Below the pieces are notes generated by a model. That model worked only from the letters and a program-made list of their open reading frames with translations, had not been told where the DNA came from and made no database searches. 64,000 nucleotides of DNA from an uncultured Muribaculaceae bacterium. GTDB lineage: Bacteria; Bacteroidota; Bacteroidia; Bacteroidales; Muribaculaceae. Made by a program: the position numbers and the translations under genes. Position 1 is the stretch's first letter. Each line of letters begins with the position of its first letter. Below are positions 36,588 through 45,615 of this stretch, one piece after another. Location: positions 103,926-167,925 of the forward strand of contig CAJULY010000003.1 of assembly GCA_910587185.1 (NCBI GenBank), written 5' to 3'.

Positions 36588-38216
36588 ATGGCTGACTGGC
36601 ACTCCACGGGACCGTTTGACATTCCCGACGTCCCCGACTTCATTCCCCGGCGCCTCAAGCCCTATCTGTTCATCCTCTTCGTTCTGATAATCCAGTTTTC
36701 AGGAGGGGTCTATCTTGCAGCCGCCACCGACATGGTCGGCACCACGGCTCTGATGCAGGAAGATATTCTGATGGCCGGCTATGCCACCCTCATCGGCATG
36801 TCGATAAATTTCGCCGTGATGTTCCGCATCAAGTTCCGGTACTCCAACCGAATCCAGTTGCTGGTATCGGGAATGGTGCTGATCGCCGCAAATGTGATAT
36901 GCGCCATGACAACGAGCGTTCCCGTCCTCGTGGCGACCTGTCTGGTGGCCGGATGGTTCAGGATGCAGGCTACATTCGCGTGCAATTCTACCATTCAGCT
37001 CTGGCTCACTCCGGTCCGCGATATGGCTGTTTTCTTCTGCTATGTATATCTTGTGGTCGATGGCGCCATCCAGCTGAGCGGCATAGCCACGATCTATACC
37101 GCGTTTTTCTCTCAATGGGAATATATACACTGGATCATGACCGGGCTGCTGGCACTGATGATGCTTCTCGTCCTGCTCTTTGTCAGACCGGTACGCGGCC
37201 CTATGTTCATTCCACTTCTCGGCATCGACTGGCTCGGAGCCATTCTGTGGGCCGGATTCATGATCTGCTTCGCGTTCATCTGCGTGTATGGCAATTATTT
37301 CGACTGGTGGGAAGCAGCCGAGATCAAAGGCGTGGCGATGATCGGAGCGATGTGGCTGGGCCTCAATCTGTGGCGTGCCACATTTCTCCATCATCCCTAT
37401 ATAGGTTTCCGTTCCCTGACTAACCGCAATGTCATCAGGGCGACCGTCATCTATCTGGTTTTCTTCACACTCATGGCAACCGAACATGTCTTCGAACACA
37501 GCTATGCGGCGACAATTCTCGGATTTGACGAAACCAACCTGATAGACCTCAACTGGTATGTGCTCGCCGGAGTTCTCTCAGGATGCGCCTTTACTTATTT
37601 CACTTTCGCTCTGCGTAAATGGCGCTACAAGACCATGACGGTCATCGCGTTTTCGCTCGCCATCGTCTATCTCGCCTATTTCTATTTCTTCATAGACTAC
37701 GGCGTCGAAAAGGAGATGCTCTTCATTCCTCTCTTTTTTCGAGGAGCCGCCTCCGTCATCATCTCCATCGTGTTCCTGACCTCCATAGTCCAGAGCGGAC
37801 TTCCGTTTCAGGTATTCCCGCAGGCGCTCACCGTCAACGGATTCACCGGAGCGGTTATGGGGGCTACACTGGGGCCCGCTCTAATAGGCGAACTGCTGCG
37901 TCACACAATGGCCCGCAATTCGGCTCTGCTCGGCGCCGACATGACAGCTACCAATCCCGACATGATTCACTGCGGTTTCGGGCAGCTTTACGGCATGATT
38001 CAGAAGCAGGCGCTCATAGTTTCGATGAAAGAGATCTACGGATGGCTGCTGATGGCAGCTGTGATTTTCCTGGCGTTGATTCTTGTCAATGCCAATGCGG
38101 TCAGACCGTTTGCGATATTCCCGAAATGGAGTTCCATCCGGCGTGTAATAAAGCACATTGTCAGAACCGACCGTGAATTCCGCGGATCGCCTGCTGAAAA
38201 CGGGGCCGTCAAATGA
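36588..38216 (+). CDS. MFS multidrug transporter, EmrB/DHA2-like
   Basis: The 542-residue protein has about 14 membrane segments, in line with DHA2 drug:H+ antiporters that work with EmrA and TolC. Motifs are weak: MSINFAVMFRIKFRYSNR sits where the first loop motif is expected, and VNGFTGAVMGATLGPALIGE resembles motif C. It is the pump of the tripartite system. Its stop codon lies inside the stem of an intrinsic terminator. Substrates may include bile salts or drugs, but this is not shown. Confidence 0.87.
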   Translation: MADWHSTGPFDIPDVPDFIPRRLKPYLFILFVLIIQFSGGVYLAAATDMVGTTALMQEDILMAGYATLIGMSINFAVMFRIKFRYSNRIQLLVSGMVLIAANVICAMTTSVPVLVATCLVAGWFRMQATFACNSTIQLWLTPVRDMAVFFCYVYLVVDGAIQLSGIATIYTAFFSQWEYIHWIMTGLLALMMLLVLLFVRPVRGPMFIPLLGIDWLGAILWAGFMICFAFICVYGNYFDWWEAAEIKGVAMIGAMWLGLNLWRATFLHHPYIGFRSLTNRNVIRATVIYLVFFTLMATEHVFEHSYAATILGFDETNLIDLNWYVLAGVLSGCAFTYFTFALRKWRYKTMTVIAFSLAIVYLAYFYFFIDYGVEKEMLFIPLFFRGAASVIISIVFLTSIVQSGLPFQVFPQALTVNGFTGAVMGATLGPALIGELLRHTMARNSALLGADMTATNPDMIHCGFGQLYGMIQKQALIVSMKEIYGWLLMAAVIFLALILVNANAVRPFAIFPKWSSIRRVIKHIVRTDREFRGSPAENGAVK

Positions 38217-38229
38217 CGGTCCGTTTTTT
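38199..38229 (+). terminator. Terminator overlapping the end of the EmrB-like gene
   Basis: AACGG (38199-38203) pairs with CCGTT (38221-38225), and CCGTCA with TGACGG inside; six T follow. The TGA at 38214-38216 is part of the stem. Confidence 0.85.
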
Positions 38230-38234
38230 ACGGC

Positions 38235-38265
38235 TTGGCTGTTACGGCAGAATTGATTAATTTCG
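38235..38265 (+). promoter_or_regulatory. Promoter of the GNAT gene
   Basis: TTG (38235-38237) and TAATTTCG (38258-38265, one mismatch) are 20 bases apart. The ATG at 38270 is only 5 bases past the box. Confidence 0.6.
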
Positions 38266-38269
38266 CGTC

Positions 38270-38776
38270 ATGAACGACAGTCAGCTACACGCGGAAAACT
38301 CCTGCTTTGAAATCAGGGAAATTGAAAGCAGAAAAGAGTCGTATATGGACCTGCTTTTGATCGGAGACGAATCCGAAAAGATGATCATGAGATATCTTGG
38401 CCGGGGACGCATGTGGGTTGGATTCCTAAACGGGGAACCTGTTGCGGTCTGTGTCGCCACGGTGGAAAGCCCGCGAGTGATCGAAGTGAAAAATCTCGCC
38501 GTAACAGCCGATAGTCGCCGAAAAGGTTTAGGCAGGAAAATGCTTCGCCATGTCGAATCGGTCTTCCCCGGCAGAACTTTTCAGCTCGGCACGGGCGAAA
38601 CTCCATCTACCTTGCGTTTCTACAATTCGTGCGGCTATAGATATTCACACCGTCTGCCCGACTTTTTCCGACTCAACTACCCCTTCCCCATAATTGAAGA
38701 AGGCGTTGAACTACGCGATATGGTCTATCTCGTCAAATCTCCCGAATCCTTAGAAATTACCCGCTCAGACGCATAA
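38270..38776 (+). CDS. GNAT-family N-acetyltransferase
   Basis: The 168-residue protein has the GNAT fold: GFLNGEPVAVCVATVESPRV for the central strands, then VKNLAVTADSRRKGLGRKML with the acetyl-CoA binding RKGLG, and PSTLRFYNSCGYRYSHRLPD near the C-terminus. The acceptor is unknown. Its stop overlaps the start of the EamA-type exporter gene by one base (TAATG), so the two are coupled, which hints that the exporter and acetyltransferase handle the same compound. Confidence 0.88.
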   Translation: MNDSQLHAENSCFEIREIESRKESYMDLLLIGDESEKMIMRYLGRGRMWVGFLNGEPVAVCVATVESPRVIEVKNLAVTADSRRKGLGRKMLRHVESVFPGRTFQLGTGETPSTLRFYNSCGYRYSHRLPDFFRLNYPFPIIEEGVELRDMVYLVKSPESLEITRSDA

Positions 38777-39702
38777 TGAAACCGACAGAAATAAAAGGAT
38801 ATGCACTGGCTGCCCTGGCGGCGGCCGCCTATGGTACAAATCCGGCGTTCGCCATTCCGCTCTACGAGCAAGGAATGAATCCCAACTCGGTCCTGTTTTT
38901 CCGCTATCTTTTCGGGATTCCTCTCATTGCATTAGTGATGGCCGCACGTGGCGTTCCGTTCCGACTCTCGCGTGAAGAGATCGGGCCGACAGCAATTCTG
39001 GGAATTTTGATGGCGTTCTCATCGCTCGCCTTGTTTGAAAGCTACAAATATATCAACTCAGGCATAGCTTCGACGCTGCTGTTCGTCTATCCCGTAATGG
39101 TAGCCGTCATGATGATTTTCTTCTTTCACGAAAAGATGCGCATGTCGGTAGTACTTTGCCTTGTCATCATGAGCGTAGGACTGATACTGCTCATGAAACC
39201 TCAGGGAGAGATCACTCTGAGTCCTTTCGGATGCCTGCTGGTCATGGTGTCCGCACTGACCTACGCGCTGTACATAATCTTCGTGAATGTGTCGAAAGTC
39301 ATAAAAGCGATTCCCACCTCCAAACTCCTATTCTATGTACTCGCCTGCGGAAGCGCCGTATATCTCGCAATGATGCCTTTAGGCAATGAGCTTACGCTGC
39401 CGACAAAAGAATCGGGTTGGCTGAACCTGACAGCTCTCGCAGTCATACCAACACTGCTGTCACTTACCTGCACGACCAAAGCGATCCAGCTCATCGGTTC
39501 TACGCCTACAGCGATTCTCGGGGCGCTCGAACCGGTGTCGGCCGTCCTGCTGAGTGTCACTGTGCTTGGACAGTCCCTCACTCCGCGCGACATTGCCGGA
39601 GGAATCCTCATAATCATCGCCACAACGATAGTGATAGGCGACAAGTCCGTTGACAAACTCATTCTCCACGTCCGCAAGCTGTTTCCGAGAATGCGTCGAT
39701 AA
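38776..39702 (+). CDS. EamA/DMT-family exporter
   Basis: The 308-residue protein has ten membrane segments in two EamA repeats. The first ends with GIASTLLFVYPVMVAVMMIF; the second has GSTPTAILGALEPVSAVLLS, a typical DMT feature. Members export amino acids, nucleosides or other metabolites. It is translationally coupled to the GNAT gene. A hairpin separates it from the convergent phosphate transporter. Confidence 0.9.
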   Translation: MKPTEIKGYALAALAAAAYGTNPAFAIPLYEQGMNPNSVLFFRYLFGIPLIALVMAARGVPFRLSREEIGPTAILGILMAFSSLALFESYKYINSGIASTLLFVYPVMVAVMMIFFFHEKMRMSVVLCLVIMSVGLILLMKPQGEITLSPFGCLLVMVSALTYALYIIFVNVSKVIKAIPTSKLLFYVLACGSAVYLAMMPLGNELTLPTKESGWLNLTALAVIPTLLSLTCTTKAIQLIGSTPTAILGALEPVSAVLLSVTVLGQSLTPRDIAGGILIIIATTIVIGDKSVDKLILHVRKLFPRMRR

Positions 39703-39729
39703 CATTCACTTGTCATCGGAAGTAGAATC

Positions 39730-39761
39730 GGCCCCGACAGCCGAAATTGACTGCCGGGGCC
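39730..39761. terminator. Hairpin between convergent EamA and PiT genes
   Basis: GGCCCCG (39730-39736) pairs with CGGGGCC (39755-39761), with an inner CAG/CTG. No T run follows, so it may act with other factors. Confidence 0.5.
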
Positions 39762-39791
39762 ATACATGTATATTTGTGAGAAACTAAGAAA

Positions 39792-42080
39792 TCAGGCTGA
39801 GGGAGCAACCCGCGCACGCGGACGACGGCTCGAATAATTGTTATCAATCATCTTGGCGTAGGCTCTGAGATATTTACGAGTGCTTGAAACCATCTCCTGT
39901 GTCTCCTGCAACACATTGATATAGACATAAAGCACTGTCATTGCGGCCGGGTCGCCTTCGCGCAGCTGGTCATGGAGCTTATGATAGGTATCGGAAAGCG
40001 TATCCTTGATTTCCTCGCAACGGCGGCGCAGAATATCGACCGTATCCACCTCGGAGCGGTCCATGACATCGAGCATGTCGTTGAAAAGAACGGATACACG
40101 CGTCCTGATCTCCTCAAACTCGCCCACGTAAGCTGCGGGAAGCGGGAGGAAATTGTTTTCGACATGTTCCTTGCAAATTTCGTTTATACGCCGCAGATTA
40201 TAGAGAATCGACATGCAGCAGTTGTTACCAAGATAAAACCATGTGCTCTTCTCTATCGCTGTCTCATGGTTGAGTTTGCGAAGACAAAGGGTTTCTTTTC
40301 TGCGTGCGTTTTTGAGCTCGCGTTTCTGCTTGACCAGACTGTTTTCCGCGCGGTCGAGCGTTCTGACATCGTCTTTGATGAAAGCCTGCGTCATCTGACG
40401 GTAATTCTCTTCGGCGTATGCGAAAAATTTACGTTGCATTCCCGTTATATACATCAGGAACATCGGCCAAACCTGAGCCTTCTCTTTTGTAGAAATGATT
40501 GCCTGGAAGAGAGTGTCGCCCCCTTCTTCGGAACTTTTGCTCGAGAAACGGCGGTTGCTGCGGATTATTATGAAAACCGTCACCGCAGCCAGCGCGAACA
40601 TAACCCATATTCCGCCAAGATGCATCAGCAGCACAATGATACCGGCCCCGATGAAAGCTGCTCCGGCGGTAAGGAACCATCCTCCAATCACGGAGATGAC
40701 ACCGGTAATGCGGAATACGGCGCTCTCACGTCCCCATGCACGATCGGCAAGCGAAGTACCCATTGCTACCATGAAGGTGACGAATGTTGTTGAAAGCGGC
40801 AGCTTCATCGAGGTGCCGAGGGCGATCAGGGCGCCCGCAAGCACAAGGTTTACAGCTCCGCGAAGAAGGTCGAAGGCAGCCCCCTGATCCATGATTGTCT
40901 CATCGACATTGAACCGGCGGTTGAACCAGGCACGGACTTTGAGGGGCGTCACCCGTCTCACCCACGCTATCAGCGAAAGCGTCCAGCGCACGAGACGGCG
41001 TGCGATACGTGAGGATCCGAACATCTCGTCGCCACCGTTCTGACTACCGAGACCTATCTCGGTCTGCGACACCTTCCTGGCTTTTTTCGAGGTTGCGAGA
41101 GAAACGACCATTACAAGCCCGGCCCCGACAAGAAACCATATCGGAGTGTCGGATGGCCCGTTGAGTGAATTCATGAGAAATCCATGGGCATCCCCCCCGC
41201 CGTTTGCGGCATAATCCTGATAGGCGGAAAGCCCCGAAAGCGGAACCCCGATGAAGTTGACAAGGTCATTTCCCGCAAAAGCCATCGCCAGCGCGAAGGT
41301 TCCCATAAGGACGATGACCTTGAGCACATTGACCTTCAAGGCATGGAGCAACTGCATGACCACAGTGAAAACGCAGAAACATCCAACGATTATTATCCAG
41401 GTATGATCCTTTATCCAGCCTTTGATCTCGGGAGTCATAAACGCCATGTCCTTTGCCCCCTTGATAAGAAGGAAATAGACTATGGCGGTAGAGCACAATC
41501 CGCCGAATATTCCTATTTTCCATTTCAGGCGGCTCCGGTAGTTGAACGAGAAAATCATTCTCGTCAGGAACTGTACCAGAGTTCCGAAAAAGAAAGCTAT
41601 CGCGACTGACAGGAATATACCGATAATCACCGACAGAGCCTTCTCGGTGTTAAGCAGATCGTTGAATCCGAGGCCGGTCTCGTCGCCGGCCATTTTGAGC
41701 AGAGAGACAACGAATGTGGCTCCAAGAAGCTCGAACACCATGGAGACGGTTGTCGAGGTCGGCATGCCGAGGGAATTGAAAATATCGAGCAATATTATAT
41801 CCGTGACCATGACGGCCATGAAGATACAGATCAAGTCATAGAAGGTGAAATTTTCCGGCCGGAAGATTCCATGACGGGCTATATCCATCATTCCGTTACT
41901 CATTGCCGCGCCTATGAACACTCCGATCGAAGCCACGATCAGAATACGCTTGAGGGGCGCGGCTTTAGCACCCATCGCTGAATTGAGAAAATTGACCGCA
42001 TCATTGCTCACACCGACCGACAGGTCGAAAACCGCCAGAAGGAAGAGGAAAATGATGACACATAGAAATAGAAATTCCAT
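39792..42080 (-). CDS. Inorganic phosphate transporter, PiT family, with C-terminal helical domain
   Basis: The 762-residue protein has PiT signatures in both halves: VGVSNDAVNFLNSAMGAKAA near the N-terminus and ALGTSMKLPLSTTFVTFMVA plus MGTSLADRAWGRE later. Around 12 membrane segments are visible. The last 220 residues are helical and soluble (MTQAFIKDDVRTLDRAENSL, then NCCMSILYNLRRINEICKEH) and resemble a PhoU-like bundle, as in the long PiT forms of Bacteroidetes. It imports phosphate with a cation. A sensor kinase gene lies 80 bases upstream on the same strand. Confidence 0.9.
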   Translation of the reverse strand: MEFLFLCVIIFLFLLAVFDLSVGVSNDAVNFLNSAMGAKAAPLKRILIVASIGVFIGAAMSNGMMDIARHGIFRPENFTFYDLICIFMAVMVTDIILLDIFNSLGMPTSTTVSMVFELLGATFVVSLLKMAGDETGLGFNDLLNTEKALSVIIGIFLSVAIAFFFGTLVQFLTRMIFSFNYRSRLKWKIGIFGGLCSTAIVYFLLIKGAKDMAFMTPEIKGWIKDHTWIIIVGCFCVFTVVMQLLHALKVNVLKVIVLMGTFALAMAFAGNDLVNFIGVPLSGLSAYQDYAANGGGDAHGFLMNSLNGPSDTPIWFLVGAGLVMVVSLATSKKARKVSQTEIGLGSQNGGDEMFGSSRIARRLVRWTLSLIAWVRRVTPLKVRAWFNRRFNVDETIMDQGAAFDLLRGAVNLVLAGALIALGTSMKLPLSTTFVTFMVAMGTSLADRAWGRESAVFRITGVISVIGGWFLTAGAAFIGAGIIVLLMHLGGIWVMFALAAVTVFIIIRSNRRFSSKSSEEGGDTLFQAIISTKEKAQVWPMFLMYITGMQRKFFAYAEENYRQMTQAFIKDDVRTLDRAENSLVKQKRELKNARRKETLCLRKLNHETAIEKSTWFYLGNNCCMSILYNLRRINEICKEHVENNFLPLPAAYVGEFEEIRTRVSVLFNDMLDVMDRSEVDTVDILRRRCEEIKDTLSDTYHKLHDQLREGDPAAMTVLYVYINVLQETQEMVSSTRKYLRAYAKMIDNNYSSRRPRARVAPSA

Positions 42081-42160
42081 TGTTTTCCTGTTTTACGTTG
42101 AACTGATAATTATTCTCCGCAAAGGAAAACGAATTATATTTCATAAATGTTTCATAAAAT

Positions 42161-43606
42161 TTAAGTTTTGATGAACCGGATGACAATCTCCAGTCCTCCC
42201 TCTTTCCGATTTCTGACGGAGACCGTCCCGCCATGCCATAAAACAGCGTTCTTGACAATGGAAAGACCGAGCCCCGTGCCCCCCAACTGGCGTGAACGAC
42301 CTTTGTCAACTCGATAGAACCGTTCGAAAAGACGGGGAAGATGTTCCTCGGGCACACCTGTCCCGTTATCGGCTACAATCACGGTCAAACCTGCCGCATC
42401 CACGCTCTGCCGCAGTTCAATCCGGGAGCCGCCGGAATAGGCGAGAGCATTGCCGATCAGATTTCTGAAAACCGAGGCCAATAGGAACGCGTTTCCTTCC
42501 ATCGGGCTGTCATAATCGATTCCATCGATTATCTCGAAGCCCTTGCTCCGCGCCTCGACCGCGAATTCATCACATACATCCGCTACTATTTCCGCCAGAT
42601 CAACCTTCTCGCGGGTGATGCTTTCTCCGCCGTCCTCGAGCCTCGTCAGGGAAGAGACGTCGGCAAGCAATAGCTTCAGCCGGTTATTGGCCTTGAGACA
42701 ACGCTCAAGAAATTCCTGCCGTTTCCGTCCATCCATCTCCGGATGGGCCAGCAATGTCTCGAGACAGACCTGTATTGCAGCCACCGGGGTTTTTATCTCA
42801 TGGTTTATGTTATTTGTCAGCTGCCGTTTTATCCTGATTTTTTCCTGTTCCTCGTATATGGCCGCCTTATGTTCGCGGTCACGGTCTGAAATAGCCTGCT
42901 GGAGACTCGCATACAGACGGACTATGTGATTCGAGATTTCTCCGAGTTCATCGTGAGGGAAAGGTTCCGTATCGAATATCCGCTCTCCCCTCTCTGCATT
43001 CTCGGCGAAGCGGTTCAGACGCGCGACGTGCTGTCCGACACGTCGGGTAGTAAAATATCCGATCACACACATTATCACCGTTATGCCCATCATGAACCAA
43101 AGGAATCCGTAGTCGGCCGAAAGCAACTGATGCAGAGTGACATTGTAGGGGACCGCCGTTCTGACCACATAATCTCCTTTTCTTCTTGCCGAATAGAAAT
43201 AAGTTTCACCGGTGCTCTCGCTGTGACGGCGGAGAGTGAAGCCTTCCCCGGTCTTCACTGCATCCGCTATCTCTTTCCTTGACAGATGATTGCTTCCCGG
43301 CAGAGAGTCCAGTGTGTTATCATATCGGACATTTCCTTTCAGATCTATCACACTGACGCGGAGCCCGGAAGGCATAGCAGGAACAGATATTTCACGTATG
43401 CGGCCGAAATCGGTTACCCGCAGTTCATCAAGAAGACGGTCATTAAGCGCCTGAAGCTGCAGATTGAGTTCCTCGGCCTTGAACTCGCGCTCTCTGTGAT
43501 ACTGAAACACGGCGAAACATCCCATCAGCACCAGGGAATATGTCACCAGTCCTATGAAAAGACGTCGATGATATGTCAGTTTATTACGCAAAATATTCTC
43601 CATCAT
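42161..43606 (-). CDS. Sensor histidine kinase
   Basis: The 481-residue protein has an N-terminal membrane helix, a sensor domain of about 120 residues, a second helix (YGFLWFMMGITVIMCVIGYF), a HAMP region, the HisKA box NNINHEIKTPVAAIQ and an ATPase domain with NLIGNALAYSG, VADNGTGVPEEHL and GGTGLGLSIVKNAV. It should autophosphorylate on the His of the HisKA box. No response regulator gene is adjacent. The neighbouring PiT gene suggests a PhoR-like role, but this is only inference from position. Confidence 0.92.
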   Translation of the reverse strand: MMENILRNKLTYHRRLFIGLVTYSLVLMGCFAVFQYHREREFKAEELNLQLQALNDRLLDELRVTDFGRIREISVPAMPSGLRVSVIDLKGNVRYDNTLDSLPGSNHLSRKEIADAVKTGEGFTLRRHSESTGETYFYSARRKGDYVVRTAVPYNVTLHQLLSADYGFLWFMMGITVIMCVIGYFTTRRVGQHVARLNRFAENAERGERIFDTEPFPHDELGEISNHIVRLYASLQQAISDRDREHKAAIYEEQEKIRIKRQLTNNINHEIKTPVAAIQVCLETLLAHPEMDGRKRQEFLERCLKANNRLKLLLADVSSLTRLEDGGESITREKVDLAEIVADVCDEFAVEARSKGFEIIDGIDYDSPMEGNAFLLASVFRNLIGNALAYSGGSRIELRQSVDAAGLTVIVADNGTGVPEEHLPRLFERFYRVDKGRSRQLGGTGLGLSIVKNAVLWHGGTVSVRNRKEGGLEIVIRFIKT

Positions 43607-43632
43607 CCGAATGTGTGTCTTGCAATGATATC

Positions 43633-45138
43633 TTAGGCACCTTCCTTATCAGGCCTGAAGCCTTCGATCTTGGCCAGATTGCTTTCATCCTGCGACAGAA
43701 AGAGGAGGCGGTCACCGATATACAGGCGCGTATTTCCGGTCGGGACAAGATATTCGTCATTACGCTTGACCATGACCACCAGCGTCTCGGGAGGCAACGA
43801 TATCTCTTTCAGCCTGGCGCCGGCCGAGAGCATGGGCGCCGTCACATCCATTTCCGTCATGGCTGCGGTTATTTCATCGGGGAGATCGATGCGGAAGTCG
43901 CGTTCCCGGTACGTGTCGCACAATCCGAGCCACCGGGCCATTGATGTGACTGAGGTCCCCTGCACCAGCAGCGAGAGCAGTGTGATAAAGAACACCATGT
44001 TGAACATGAGCCTAGCATGCATGACCTCGGGAGCGGTCAGAGCGTAGGTGGCGAATATTATCGGAACGGCCCCGCGCAAACCGACCCACGATATATAGAG
44101 ACGTGCCTTCATTGTGAATTTACGGAATGGCAGCAGCGAAAGGAACACAGCCACCGGCCGTCCGAACACAATCATGAAAACACCCAGAAGCAGACCGGGG
44201 ACAATCACGTGATAGCTTATAAGCTCGTGAGGGTTGACAAGAAGTCCCAACGAGAGGAACATGATTATCTGGACAAGCCATGTGAATCCGCCGAAGAATG
44301 TGGTGATCGTACGTTTGAGAGCAAGTTTCCGGTTCCCGACAACGAGACCGGCCACATAGACCGCAAGATAACTGTTGCCTCCCAGCAGTTCGCTGACAGA
44401 AAACACAAAGAATACACAGGCAATCATCATGACCGGATACAGAAATTCATTGTCAACCTTCAGCCTGTTGATGAGCTTGACGGCAAGATAACCGAGAATG
44501 GCGCCGGCAAGAGTCCCTACGGCAAGCTGACTCAAAAGAAGCCATATACCCCGCAGAATCTCGACGCTGTCAATCGGCGAGCCCTGACGGATGAAATCTA
44601 TCAGCAGTATCACAAGAAGATAGGCCATAGGATCATTGGAACCGCTCTCAAGTTCGAGCAGCGGCTTCAGATTCTGGCGCAGACCGATTTTTGAACCGTT
44701 GAGGATGGAAAACACCGACGCGGAATCGGTGGAGGACATTATGGCTGCAAGCAAAAATGATTCAAGCCATCCGAATCCGAATTCCGGCGCCACGAGCCGG
44801 AAGAGCCAGTAGATGAAAATGCCGCATAACACGGTCGTGAGCAACACTCCAATGGTCGCCAGAACCAGGCCGGGACGCCAGACGGGCCTAAGCTGTTTTA
44901 TGTCGGTGTCGAGACCGCCGGAAAACAGAATGATACTCAACGATACCATTCCTATAAACTGGGCTGCCTCGGCACTGTCGAAATGCAGGCCGGCTCCGTC
45001 AACACCCGCCAACATACCGACGCCCAAAAATAAGACGAGCGCGGGCACGCCGAATCGTCCTCCGGCTTTTCCGGCAAGCACACTTATCGAAAGGAGTATC
45101 GATACAATCAGTAAAATATTGTTGGGCGTAATAGTCAT
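43633..45138 (-). CDS. Potassium/proton antiporter (CPA1, NhaP2/CvrA-like)
   Basis: The 501-residue protein has about 12 membrane segments with the CPA1 motifs LFSGGLDTDIKQLRPV, AAIMSSTDSASVFSIL and LLELESGSNDPMAYLLVILL, containing the ion-binding Asp pair, then YISWVGLRGAVPIIFATYAL. The last 85 residues form a TrkA_C-like domain (PETLVVMVKRNDEYLVPTGN). It expels K+ or Na+ in exchange for protons. A -7 box (45147-45154) ends 9 bases before the ATG. Confidence 0.9.
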   Translation of the reverse strand: MTITPNNILLIVSILLSISVLAGKAGGRFGVPALVLFLGVGMLAGVDGAGLHFDSAEAAQFIGMVSLSIILFSGGLDTDIKQLRPVWRPGLVLATIGVLLTTVLCGIFIYWLFRLVAPEFGFGWLESFLLAAIMSSTDSASVFSILNGSKIGLRQNLKPLLELESGSNDPMAYLLVILLIDFIRQGSPIDSVEILRGIWLLLSQLAVGTLAGAILGYLAVKLINRLKVDNEFLYPVMMIACVFFVFSVSELLGGNSYLAVYVAGLVVGNRKLALKRTITTFFGGFTWLVQIIMFLSLGLLVNPHELISYHVIVPGLLLGVFMIVFGRPVAVFLSLLPFRKFTMKARLYISWVGLRGAVPIIFATYALTAPEVMHARLMFNMVFFITLLSLLVQGTSVTSMARWLGLCDTYRERDFRIDLPDEITAAMTEMDVTAPMLSAGARLKEISLPPETLVVMVKRNDEYLVPTGNTRLYIGDRLLFLSQDESNLAKIEGFRPDKEGA

Positions 45139-45146
45139 GACAGGGT

Positions 45147-45154
45147 CAAAGATA
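45147..45154 (-). promoter_or_regulatory. -7 box for the K+/H+ antiporter gene
   Basis: The reverse strand reads TATCTTTG. The ATG follows so closely that the leader would be only a few bases. Confidence 0.55.
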
Positions 45155-45336
45155 CGAAAATAATTCCGTTAACTAAAGTGAAGAATGAAGTTAATAATTA
45201 TCAACATCGGTTTCATTTCCAAACAACATTCCCCTCCATTTGGTTGACTTTAAAGGCGTTGTCTCAGGCACTGCTAAAACCGCGAATAAAACGCAACACT
45301 TCTTAACCAAATATTATATTAATGATTTACAGGCGG

Positions 45337-45367
45337 TTGCATCATATAGGAATTTATCATAACTTTG
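45337..45367 (+). promoter_or_regulatory. Promoter of the sRNA candidate
   Basis: TTG (45337-45339) and TAACTTTG (45360-45367) are spaced by 20 bases; both match the Bacteroidetes consensus. Confidence 0.65.
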
Positions 45368-45373
45368 CATCCA

Positions 45374-45516
45374 CAAACGGCACAAAAAACCTGAAAAAAC
45401 GGTTTTCTGAAAGCAGTTTGACAAATTGATAATAATTAGTTAGAAAGGGAGAATTCCGCAGGGAGCGCTCAGGCAGAGATGCTGCAGCCACCCCGGGCGG
45501 AATTCATTGTTTTTAA
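45374..45516 (+). ncRNA. Candidate small RNA with terminator-like hairpin
   Basis: From the promoter start site, about 140 bases contain no good frame. The 3' part folds: GAATTCCGC (45452-45460) pairs exactly with GCGGAATTC (45497-45505), with an inner GCAG/CTGC hairpin, and a T-rich ATTGTTTTT follows. The NSS symporter gene has its own -7 box later, so the RNA is likely a separate transcript. I cannot assign it to a known RNA family. Confidence 0.45.
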
Positions 45517-45571
45517 GAGCTTGCTTAACAATATATTGCCCAAACAAGCCGCAAGAATGGAAATTATTCGC

Positions 45572-45579
45572 TAATTTTG
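45572..45579 (+). promoter_or_regulatory. -7 box for the NSS symporter gene
   Basis: TAATTTTG lies 36 bases before the ATG at 45616. Confidence 0.6.
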
Positions 45580-45615
45580 CATCACTTTACCTAATCGTTT
45601 TTCACACTGACGTCA

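Larger units (their letters stand above)
45155..45615. other. Long intergenic region with sRNA candidate
   Basis: No gene was found. It contains a promoter at 45337-45367, a long hairpin ending near 45515, and a second -7 box at 45572-45579 for the NSS symporter gene. Confidence 0.5.

Noticed and set aside
36699..37499. Long antisense frame (266 residues) across the EmrB-like gene
   Set aside because: It mirrors the codon pattern of a clear membrane transporter, is very rich in His, Asp and Gln, and has no promoter or domain.
44017..44694. Antisense frame within the K+/H+ antiporter gene
   Set aside because: Charged low-order sequence opposite a conserved transporter, no start signals.
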